DNA of 64,000 nucleotides from Nitrospirota bacterium. GTDB lineage: Bacteria > Nitrospirota > Leptospirillia > Leptospirillales > Leptospirillaceae. Numbering within the stretch: the first letter of the stretch is position 1; each line of letters begins with the position of its first letter. Below are positions 53,132-60,207 of this stretch, in pieces. The position numbers and the translations under genes are program-made. A model generated the notes under the pieces. It ran no database searches and had not been told where the DNA came from. It saw only the letters and a list, made by a program, of their open reading frames with translations. The stretch is from the NCBI GenBank assembly GCA_023481175.1, contig JAMCWM010000026.1:1-64000 (forward strand). The letters are read 5' to 3'.

Positions 53132-53646
53132 CCGGAGGTCGGTAAAGAAGATTTCCCTGCCAGGGGATCGTCCGGCAGGTCGATCACGAGATTCAGGAAG
53201 AATGTCCCCTTGGAATAGGTCAGATCGGCTTGTCCGAGCATCTTGTTTTTGTCGAGCGGGGCGTAATGTCCGAACACGAGAGGAACCTTGATCCGTCCCC
53301 GAACCGTGGCGAGAGAGGCCTGGGAGAGATCCTTGAACGAAAGCGTCCGCTTGTCGTATTCCATCGCCGAACGGTCACGGAAAAAATGGCGCTTTTTCCT
53401 GTCGAGCTTGTCGCTGTCGGAGACCTTGGCGATCGCCCGGATCATCGACTGGGAGGGAAGAGACGGAAAAACGTCCCGACCTTCCTTGTACAGAAGGTAA
53501 TGGAGATCGTAGGCATTGAAGACCTTGGCCTCGAACGCCCTCTCGGAGATCCAGTCGCACGCCTTGTTGAACGATTCCATCGTTTCAAGAAGGATCCTGG
53601 CCTGTTCGTCCGTCGTCATCAGTTTGACCTTCAATGCGATCTTCAT
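53095..53646 (-). pseudogene. TnpB, truncated before the RuvC domain
   Basis: The ATG at 53646 begins MKIALKVKLMTTDEQARILL, with KACDWISERAF and SQSMIRAIAKVSD following: the N-terminal half of a TnpB of another subfamily than the one at 16.6 kb. The homology ends near FFLNLVIDLPDDP (about 53150), just before the first RuvC aspartate; the rest is antisense of the DUF3553-like gene. The zinc ribbon and all catalytic residues are lost. Its left end (53700-53768) is the same as that of the intact element. Confidence 0.8.
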
Positions 53647-53699
53647 GGAAACTATTTTAGTTTAAAAACAAGCCTAATATCAACCTTTGATAGATTAAG

Positions 53700-53768
53700 G
53701 AGAGCGCATTCTTCCCCCCTCTTGGCAAGAAACGCCTAATAAGAAGGGGTATCCTGCGCTAAAAAAGA
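53700..53768 (-). repeat. Left end of an IS605-type element, third copy
   Basis: CCCCTCTTGGCAAGAAACGC matches the hairpin at 16526-16557 (reverse complement) and the mini-element at 51.8 kb. It lies directly upstream of the truncated tnpB. The right end of this copy is missing. Confidence 0.75.
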
Positions 53769-53938
53769 TGAATTTGTAAAAGACCATTTTTAAAAGAGAT
53801 TATTGTCTTGAGGAGGGTTTGGAGGGAGACCATCCGTAACCACCTCCACGATGCGGGCATGAGAGCCTCCGGACTCGAATACCGGGAAGGGGTTCATTAA
53901 GGCGATCACACTCACCGTCAAGGAGGCGGGCACGGTAA
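53769..53938. other. Intergenic, nothing recognised
   Basis: The gap between the IS end and the brnA-type gene. One minus-strand frame crosses it but overlaps brnA and has no family. Confidence 0.35.
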
Positions 53939-54253
53939 TCAATCCGCTGAAATTTTTTTCTGCGCGGTGGGATGACTTAGGAGCCAATCTCTCAAAGCAT
54001 CGTTCATGCGTGTCTGCCATCCCCGGCCAGTCCGACGGAATGATTCAACGATATCCGCATCCAGTCGAAGCGTGATGGGGATTTTCGTCACTGTTTTCGG
54101 AGGACGACCTCGGGAGCGCCGGTATGCTTCGACGATCTCCGGCACGACTTCGGGGGCGGGATTCATCCGGGAGAAATCCTCTTCGGTCAGTTCAGGGATA
54201 TCCCCGGCCTCCCGGTCTTCTTGGCTAATGTGGTCTGGTTTTCGCTTTTCCAT
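53939..54253 (-). CDS. BrnA-type antitoxin, second copy
   Basis: A 104-aa protein with an acidic N-terminus (EDREAGDIPELTEEDFSRM) and a ribbon-helix-helix tail: KIPITLRLDADIVESFRRTG, GWQTRMNDALRDWLL. This is the BrnA pattern (RITIRLD...GKGWQTRIN). It would repress the operon and bind the partner toxin. The ATG at 54253 lies 67 bases inside the toxin gene in another frame, an unusually long overlap. No obvious damage. Confidence 0.82.
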   Translation of the reverse strand: MEKRKPDHISQEDREAGDIPELTEEDFSRMNPAPEVVPEIVEAYRRSRGRPPKTVTKIPITLRLDADIVESFRRTGRGWQTRMNDALRDWLLSHPTAQKKISAD

Positions 54254-54507
54254 TTTAAAATCTCTCTCTTGTTGACTTTTCGAAGACCGATCAATCGGAC
54301 TGTGTTGTTGTTTCGCTGGGTGAAGACAAGAACAAACAATCGGTCTTCGATGCGTCCAAAGGCATTGGAACGGGTTTCTCCATACTCGAATCGGGAATCT
54401 CTCTCGATCTGCGCCGTGTCCCAATCGAATTCTTCCGCAAGGGAAAAATCGTCTCCGTGCTTGGCATTGTTGGCCTGTCGTTTGAGTTCGTCCCATTCAT
54501 CATTCAC
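54187..54507 (-). CDS. BrnT-type toxin, second copy
   Basis: A 106-aa BrnT relative. WDELKRQANNAKHGDDFSLAEEF replaces the usual FDPxKAxxNxxKHGVSF start; DSRFEYGETRSNAFGRI and VLVFTQRNNNTVRLIGLRKVNKRE form the RelE-type core (usually RIISARKAxxRE). The C-terminus extends about 20 residues past the family norm, covering the antitoxin start. Its first codons lie in the left copy of a long direct repeat; the right copy at 57.4 kb holds a stub of the same start. Confidence 0.75.
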   Translation of the reverse strand: MNDEWDELKRQANNAKHGDDFSLAEEFDWDTAQIERDSRFEYGETRSNAFGRIEDRLFVLVFTQRNNNTVRLIGLRKVNKREILKWKSENQTTLAKKTGRPGISLN

Positions 54508-54653
54508 TATTTATAGTGCATACAATAAATAAGGAATTCAAGTCCGGATTCCGACAACCTCTCCCGTTTACCTACGCACTCCGGGGCGGAATTCGTGAAG
54601 ATCTCTCTGAGGCACGGGATGAGGGATTGGACCGTGTCGGGGATGTTGGAACC
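54481..54653. repeat. Left copy of a ~175-bp imperfect direct repeat
   Basis: This segment matches 57448-57624 closely, beginning TTTGAGTTCGTCCCATTCAT and continuing through ATAAATAAGGAATTCAAGTC and GATCTCTCTGAGGC. It carries the brnT start plus the last codons of a HIT gene (IPDTVQSLIP...LREIF) without its stop. The 2.8 kb between the copies hold lipoproteins and mobile-element remnants. Confidence 0.8.
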
Positions 54654-54863
54654 GACCACCCACTTCACTGGCCGGTCAGGGGTTCATCGGTCCGTTCCAG
54701 CTTGATGCCCATCTGTCCGTTTCGTACCATGATCCTGTGACCCTCCGACTCTGTTGTGGTTTTCTCCTGACAGGTGAGATTGTATCTCTCATAAAATCCA
54801 ATAACAAAGATTGGTTATTTATTTTATTTGCTCCTATTTCGGAATCAGGGAGAGATTTTTGTA
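54654..54863. other. AT-rich spacer with a possible gene tail
   Basis: On the minus strand a frame at about 54676-54810 gives ERYNLTCQEKTTTESEG, then RIMVRNGQMGIKLERTDEP, and a stop. It looks like the tail of a lost gene, but the family is unknown. The AT-rich part near 54790-54840 has no gene. Confidence 0.3.
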
Positions 54864-54891
54864 TTGACAAAGCCACCCGCTTAATTATAGG
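54864..54891 (+). promoter_or_regulatory. Sigma70-like promoter of the lipoprotein pair
   Basis: TTGACA at 54864-54869 and TATAGG at 54886-54891 are separated by 16 bases, in AT-rich DNA about 130 bases before the first lipoprotein gene. Confidence 0.55.
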
Positions 54892-55018
54892 CTAAAATTT
54901 ATAGTATTAGATTTTCTTTTTCTATTTTCATGTTTGTGGACCAGGGAATCGGATTCTGACTCAGGCATTGGGCAGGGGGCATTTGATGCTCAATGATAAC
55001 CACATAAGGAGGTAAGAG

Positions 55019-55414
55019 ATGGATTTTCCGACCAATGCTCTACGTGTCGCATCCGCAACCATTGCACTTTGTGCCGCCATTGCGCTTAGCAGTTGCTCAA
55101 GTTCAGGCCCGAAGCCTGTTATCGCCCTGTCCGAGGCAAAAACAGCCGTGGATCAGGCGGACAGAGCAGGAACCCGGAACTATGCGGCTTTCGATCTGAC
55201 AATGGCTCAGGACAAACTCAAGAAAGCAGAAAAAGAAATGAAGGAAGGCGATTACAAGGAGGCCCGCTATTTGGCCGATGAAGCCAAGGTGGATGCCCAG
55301 CTTGCCCTTGCCAAGACTCTGAAAGCGAAAACAAAAGAGGCGGAAACCCAGCTGATGCAAAGCATGCATTCGTTGAAACATGAAATAAATAACCAGGGAA
55401 GCGGCATGCAGTAG
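55019..55414 (+). CDS. DUF4398-like lipoprotein
   Basis: A 131-aa lipoprotein. The lipobox is ALSSC (Cys 26) after an ATIALCAAIA core. The mature part is a helical hairpin: ALSEAKTAVDQADRAGT, AAFDLTMAQDKLKKAEKEM and ARYLADEAKVDAQLAL, the DUF4398 pattern. AAGGAGGTAAGAG precedes the ATG. Such proteins commonly pair with OmpA-type lipoproteins, as here, and probably help anchor the envelope. GC is lower than in the neighbouring core genes. Confidence 0.8.
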   Translation: MDFPTNALRVASATIALCAAIALSSCSSSGPKPVIALSEAKTAVDQADRAGTRNYAAFDLTMAQDKLKKAEKEMKEGDYKEARYLADEAKVDAQLALAKTLKAKTKEAETQLMQSMHSLKHEINNQGSGMQ

Positions 55415-55461
55415 ATATCTGCCAGAGAGATTCAGAACTTCCATCCAACGGAGGCTTCGAT

Positions 55462-56259
55462 ATGAAAAGAATTTCCCGCATAAGTCAGGTAGCTCTTTTT
55501 GTTTTTGCCGGCACGCTTTTCTCTGCTTGCGCGAGTGTTCCACCGCACAACTCGAATGTAGATGAGGCCCATTCGGCGTACGATGCTGCCAGCACTGACC
55601 CTGTCATCATGCAATCGGCCCCGGAGCAGATGCAAAAAGCCTCGTCTTCCCTCAATCGGGCGGACGAACTCCTGAAAAAAGGAGCGCCGGAATCCGAAGT
55701 CGACCATTACGCCTATTTGGCTCGACTGCGTGTTGAGATTGCGAAACAGAAAGCAGAAACCGATTCCATTCAGGCGAAGATCAAAAAAGCCGGAGCCGAG
55801 CGGGACAAGTATATGCTTGAAGCCAAACAGAACAGGATTGCAAGGCTCCGCGAGCAGCTTGCAAATCTCAAGGCCAAGAAAACGGATCGGGGACTGGTCC
55901 TGACGCTTGGAAGCGTCCTGTTTGACTTAAACAGGGCTTCCCTTAAATCGGGAGGAATCAAGAATGTCAACCGGCTTGCCCGTTTCATGCAAAGCGATCC
56001 CAAGCGTAATGTCATGATCGAAGGCTATACCGACAGCACCGGAAGCCCCGAATACAACAAGAAGCTTTCAAAAAGACGGGCGGACGCTGTTCGGGATGCC
56101 CTGATTAAAGATGGAATCAATCCGCAAAGAATTGTCACAAAAGGCTTCGGGAAAGATTATCCGGTGGCATCGAACAAGACTGCCGAAGGCCGCCAGGAAA
56201 ACCGTCGCGTTGAAGTGGTGATTTCAGATGAAAACGGAAATTTTCCGGGAATCAGATAG
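55462..56259 (+). CDS. OmpA-family lipoprotein with DUF4398-like N-domain
   Basis: A 265-aa lipoprotein with lipobox TLFSAC (Cys 23). Residues 35-135 are helical, with SAPEQMQKASSSLNRADELL; residues 145-260 are an OmpA C-terminal peptidoglycan-binding domain (GSVLFDLNRASLKSG, IEGYTDSTGSPEYNKKLSKRRADAV, VTKGFGKDYPVASN and the NRRVEVVI end). It links the outer membrane to peptidoglycan. It follows the DUF4398 lipoprotein by 47 bases in one unit. Confidence 0.9.
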   Translation: MKRISRISQVALFVFAGTLFSACASVPPHNSNVDEAHSAYDAASTDPVIMQSAPEQMQKASSSLNRADELLKKGAPESEVDHYAYLARLRVEIAKQKAETDSIQAKIKKAGAERDKYMLEAKQNRIARLREQLANLKAKKTDRGLVLTLGSVLFDLNRASLKSGGIKNVNRLARFMQSDPKRNVMIEGYTDSTGSPEYNKKLSKRRADAVRDALIKDGINPQRIVTKGFGKDYPVASNKTAEGRQENRRVEVVISDENGNFPGIR

Positions 56260-56434
56260 CCGATCGAAATTCTTTTTGACCCCTTGGACACTGTCCGTAT
56301 GCGCTCCGTCTGCTACGGACATGGCCAGGATTTATGCAGGTTTGACGGACAAGGGCCCTTTGTTCAGAAATCTCTCTTGACCATTTTGAACGGTGGGTTT
56401 TTTTAGAACAGATCGGTCTTCATGGGCATATTCC
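56260..56434. other. Post-operon spacer
   Basis: No gene is recognised. The left part of a decayed integrase may begin here but cannot be traced with confidence. Confidence 0.35.
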
Positions 56435-56559
56435 GGCGATGATTGCCACTCTCATGGGATACCAATCCCATGACAACGATTCTCCGGTATGCGCATCTCG
56501 GTCCGACTCATCTTTGTGTTAGCAGTCGGTCAAAACCAGCCACTTTGAGAAATGAATGA
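56435..56559 (+). pseudogene. C-terminal fragment of a tyrosine recombinase
   Basis: IATLMGYQS in one frame and, after a +1 shift, MTTILRYAHLGPTHL in the next reproduce the tyrosine box of phage-type integrases (LMGHKS...T.LRYAHL). The second frame continues to a TGA at 56557-56559. Everything upstream of the last 45 residues is lost or unrecognisable. It is a different integrase from the remnant at 17.8 kb. Confidence 0.7.
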
Positions 56560-57328
56560 CCATACAACCTCCACCAACATGGAGGTGCTTATGGTAAATG
56601 CACTCAAAATGGCACAAGGAGACGCGATCTCAGGGTTGCTGGCGTTGGGGTGGTCCCATCGCCGCATTGCCCGTGAACTTGGGGTCAATCGAGAAACAGT
56701 CAGCCGCTACGCCAGGCTTCAACAGTCTCCGTCAAACCCGGCCATTCCGACCCCCGGGCCTTCCTCCCGAAATCTGAAATCCGGACGGCAAAGCCACTGC
56801 GTGTTCTTTGACGAGATCATCAAGAAAAAGATCGAACAGAAGCCGAATGCACAGCGAATCTATCAAGACATCGTTGCCGATCATGAATTTTCCGGATCCT
56901 ACAGCTCCGTCAAGCGCTATGTGCGATCGATCCGCGAAAAGACTCCCCTTCCCTTTCGCCGCATGGAGGTCGAGCCTGGGACAGAAGGGCAGGTGGACTA
57001 CGGACAGGGATGGTGGCTCAAAGAGGATGGAAAACTGCGCAAGGCTCATGTTCTCCGTATTGTCCTGAGCCACTCCCGGAAAGGGTATAGCGAAGCCGTC
57101 CTGAAAGAATCGACCCAGGCATTCATCCGCATTCTGGAAAACTCGTTTTATGCCTTTGGGGGCGTCCCTGAAACCCTGGTTCCGGACAACACGTCGTCGG
57201 CCGTCAAGAAAGCCGATTGGTACGACCCGGAGCTGCACCCGATCAACCGGGATTTTTGCCGCCACTACGGGACCGTTCTGCTTCCAACGCGATCCTATTC
57301 TCCAAATCTGGTTAGAAAATGGGAATAA
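56552..57328 (+). pseudogene. IS21-family IstA transposase, truncated
   Basis: 258 residues of an IstA of about 500. The HTH region is GLLALGWSHRRIARELGVNRETVSRY; the integrase core shows EGQVDYGQGWWL with the first catalytic aspartate, VPDNTSSAVKKADWYDPEL with the second, and TRSYSPN where the frame ends. The third catalytic residue and the C-terminal half are missing, and no istB follows. A stop at 57326 precedes the right copy of the direct repeat. Confidence 0.85.
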
Positions 57329-57447
57329 GCGGAGTGAAAAATCCGCTAAGCCACCGGCTCAAGAATGACTTTCTGTCCCAACCGTTCCCTTGATCGCTTC
57401 AATGGCCACTTTCTTATCACACTGTCCAGTTTTCGGGGAGCAATATA
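57329..57447. other. Junction between IstA remnant and repeat
   Basis: A stretch of 119 bases without a gene. TGTCCAGTTTTCGGGGAG near 57423-57440 looks like an IS terminus, but no partner was found. Confidence 0.3.
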
Positions 57448-57624
57448 TTTGAGTTCGTCCCATTCATAATCACCGTCTTGTAGTGCATGCGATAAATAAG
57501 GAATTCAAGTCCGGATTTCGATAACCTCTCCTGTTTACCCACGGACTCCGGGGGGCGGAATTCATCTGAAGATCTCTCTGAGGCGCGGGATGAGGGACTG
57601 GACCGTGTCGGGGATGTCGGGACC
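57448..57624. repeat. Right copy of the ~175-bp direct repeat
   Basis: It matches 54481-54653. It starts within a stub of a brnT-type gene (DYEWDELK on the minus strand) and ends inside the intact HIT gene, including its true stop. It shows that the HIT gene once lay directly next to brnT. Confidence 0.8.
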
Positions 57625-58017
57625 GGCCAGCCTCTTTCTCCAGAAGTCGAAGATCTTCGGACCGTCCGGAATCCCGTCGGAGAGGCAACCGGGACCGGCC
57701 AGCATGGCATCGGTTCGCGGAAAAAGGTGAAGATGGAGGTGAGGGACGGCCTCTCCAAAGCTCAGGATGTAGACCTTCCTGACCCCGGGCAGGCCGAGGA
57801 TCGTTTGAACGGCCCGGGATTGGAGTCGTGCCATTTCCTCCCGTTCAGAATCCTCGAGGACCCCTGCGTCTTCGACATGCCGGAAGGGAGAGATGACTAG
57901 GTATCCCGGCAAGTCGATCCCGGGCATGTGGTAGAGAGCGACCTTTTGGGACTTAAAGACGATCAGAGGATTGGAAGCATCGGCGAAACGGTCGCAGAGG
58001 CTGCAGGATGAGATCAT
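57562..58017 (-). CDS. HIT-family protein
   Basis: A 151-aa histidine-triad protein. It begins MISSCSLCDRFAD (zinc-type cysteines), and the triad is PHLHLHLFPR near residue 103. HIT proteins hydrolyse nucleotide conjugates such as AMP-lysine or dinucleoside polyphosphates. The ATG at 58017 starts where family homology begins; the frame is open to an ATG at 58224 but that extra region has no HIT similarity. Its C-terminal codons are duplicated at 54.6 kb. Confidence 0.82.
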   Translation of the reverse strand: MISSCSLCDRFADASNPLIVFKSQKVALYHMPGIDLPGYLVISPFRHVEDAGVLEDSEREEMARLQSRAVQTILGLPGVRKVYILSFGEAVPHLHLHLFPRTDAMLAGPGCLSDGIPDGPKIFDFWRKRLAGPDIPDTVQSLIPRLREIFR

Positions 58018-58224
58018 CGTTCCGTCGCGTTTGAGCGTTTTGTCGAAGTGGCCCCGGTCTCCTGAAAACAAGTGATCATGAATCACCCCGTGAAAAAATA
58101 CAGAGGGCTCTTTCCGCGACTGATGAAGGTCTTTCGGGCGCTCGCCTTTTGGCGGAAGCGATCCCGACTCTGTCCTTAGCGGTTCCACCTCCGGGAGAGA
58201 GGCTTTTTCCCAAAATTCTCTCAT

Positions 58225-58515
58225 GATTATCGTTGTTTCGTTATTTTGTCAAGATCTGTCTGTTTAAAATTTGATCGACGGTTTCTTTCCTTATCTTTTC
58301 CAATCGTCCCGCACCAGAAAGTGCGATATCGCACATTTCGACAGGATTCTCCTGGTCCGACGGGAGTGCCACTGGCATTTGATTTTTTTAACTTATGGCC
58401 AATGAAAAACTTTGGAAAATGGCATTTCGATTGCTAATGCAATCGGATCCCCTCGAGGTCCTTTCGTCTGTCCGGATCCTTCCGGAGGGGGCGACACGTT
58501 CCAAAGGAGACCGAC
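58225..58515. promoter_or_regulatory. Intergenic region upstream of the dab operon
   Basis: A 291-base, AT-richer gap between the divergent HIT and dabB genes. It carries the perfect palindrome at 58321-58334 and GGAGACCGAC just before dabB. No textbook -10/-35 pair is certain. Confidence 0.45.
58321..58334. promoter_or_regulatory. Perfect 14-bp palindrome upstream of dabB
   Basis: GTGCGATATCGCAC is a perfect palindrome, flanked by AAA and ATTT that nearly extend the symmetry. It lies 182 bases before dabB. The position suits an operator for a dimeric regulator; the protein is unknown. Confidence 0.5.
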
Positions 58516-60207
58516 ATGTCCTCTTTCCCTTTCGTTTCGGCCGCCTCGGCATTTCTTCTGGTTCTTCCCTGGCCCTTGCTCGCCACGGGGATTCTCTCCG
58601 GGCTGGGCGTGGCGGACCGTCATCCCCGCCTCATGAAAAGGGCCACGACGGCCTCCGCCGGCTTCGCCCTGGTCGCCTCCCTCCTGGCCATTGCCACCTA
58701 TGCCCTGGGTCTTGTCCGCTCCCATCCCTGGCTTTCGCTTCCCCTCCCCTGGGGACTCGGGGCCTTCGAGATCCGGGTGGGCGTCAATCCCCTGAGCCTC
58801 GCGATGGCCCTCCTGGTGGCCTTCGTGGGATTCGCCGTGGCCCGGTTTTCGGTGCGCTACCTGGACGGAGAGCGGGGAGAGGGCCATTTCATGCGCTTCA
58901 TGAGTCTGACGCTCGGGTTCTTCTTCACCATGGTCGTGGTGGACAACCTCTGGGCCTTCCTCCTCTCCTGGGTCGCCAAAGGACTCTGTCTCCACCGGCT
59001 GCTCCTCTTTTATCCCGACCGTCCGAAGGCCCGCCTGGCCGCCAGAAAGAAATTCTTCCTCCATCGGATCGCCGACGCGGCCCTTCTCCTGGCCTTTGTC
59101 CTGGTGGCGCGGACTCTGCATACCGATCGGTTCTCGGGGCTTGGCTCCGCCCTGTCCGGCCTCACCTCCCTCCCCTCTCCCCTGGGGCTGGCCGCCGGCC
59201 TGCTCATTCTGGCGGTGGTCCTGAAAAGTGCCCAGTTCCCCCTGCAGGGATGGCTCATCCAGGTGATGGAGGCGCCCACGCCGGTCTCGGCCCTCATGCA
59301 CGCCGGGCTCATCTACTCCGGGACCTTCCTCTTCCTGAGGATGGCTCCCTTGGTGTCCCTGGCGACGGGATGGCGGGACCTGCTCATTGCCAATGCCCTG
59401 GCGACCATCGTGGTGGCCGCCCTGGCCATGATGATCGCAAGCGACATCAAGGGATCGCTCGCCTGGTCGACCAGCGCCCAGATGGGGTTCATGCTCCTGG
59501 AATGCGGCCTGGGTCTCTATAGCGTCGCGGTCATGCATATCATCGCCCATTCCCTTTACAAGGCTCACGCCTTTCTTTCGTCGGGATCCGTGGTCGAGCC
59601 CTACCGGGGCCCGGAGCTCACCCTCTCGCCCCGGACGGGGAGCACCCCGGGACGGATGTTTCTGGCCCTGGGAACAGGAATCGTCCTGACGCTTCTTTCC
59701 GGGGGGCTCTTCGGAGTCGACCTGGTCAAAAATCCCGCGCTGCTCCTTTTGGGGATGGTTCTTTCCGTGGCCCTGGCCCGGCTCCTTCTCTCCGGACTTT
59801 CGGCCCGGGGAGAGGCGGGCCTCCCCTTGCTTCTCCCGACGGCCGGCCTCGTGGCGGCCGTCTCCCTGGCCACCTTCGGTCTCCACCGCCTCTTCGAGCT
59901 TGTCCTGGGGCGGGTGCTTCCCTCCTCCCCGCTTCCGCCAACTCCCCTCCAGACAGGGATGCTTTTCCTGGTGGCGACCGTCTTCATCGGTCTTCTCTGG
60001 GTCGAAGAGATCCTTCCCCACTCCGGAGACCGGCCCTTCTGGAAGAGCCTCTATGTCCACATCGGATCGGGCTTGTACAGCGATTGTCTTCTGGACCGGA
60101 TCGTCGCGCCCCGGGCGACCGGGGGAACCGCTCCGGACAGGTCCCGCGGACAGGATCGCCTATCCGCCGGCAGACACGCCCACAATTCCCGGGAGGTCCT
60201 TCCATGA
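58516..60207 (+). CDS. dabB: DabB-type membrane subunit of inorganic-carbon uptake (NuoL/MrpA-like)
   Basis: A 563-aa polytopic protein of the proton-translocating antiporter family: about 13 spans, a central WLIQVMEAPTPVSALMHAGLI segment (the broken-helix lysine/histidine region), and SDIKGSLAWSTSAQMGFML. With DabA it forms a two-protein complex that uses the proton gradient to accumulate bicarbonate. Its stop overlaps the ATG of dabA. NADH dehydrogenase subunit L is the common misannotation, but the DUF2309 partner decides. Confidence 0.92.
   Translation: MSSFPFVSAASAFLLVLPWPLLATGILSGLGVADRHPRLMKRATTASAGFALVASLLAIATYALGLVRSHPWLSLPLPWGLGAFEIRVGVNPLSLAMALLVAFVGFAVARFSVRYLDGERGEGHFMRFMSLTLGFFFTMVVVDNLWAFLLSWVAKGLCLHRLLLFYPDRPKARLAARKKFFLHRIADAALLLAFVLVARTLHTDRFSGLGSALSGLTSLPSPLGLAAGLLILAVVLKSAQFPLQGWLIQVMEAPTPVSALMHAGLIYSGTFLFLRMAPLVSLATGWRDLLIANALATIVVAALAMMIASDIKGSLAWSTSAQMGFMLLECGLGLYSVAVMHIIAHSLYKAHAFLSSGSVVEPYRGPELTLSPRTGSTPGRMFLALGTGIVLTLLSGGLFGVDLVKNPALLLLGMVLSVALARLLLSGLSARGEAGLPLLLPTAGLVAAVSLATFGLHRLFELVLGRVLPSSPLPPTPLQTGMLFLVATVFIGLLWVEEILPHSGDRPFWKSLYVHIGSGLYSDCLLDRIVAPRATGGTAPDRSRGQDRLSAGRHAHNSREVLP

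Noticed and set aside
53790-54020. 76-codon minus-strand frame overlapping brnA
   Set aside because: It overlaps the end of a well-supported antitoxin and has no family.
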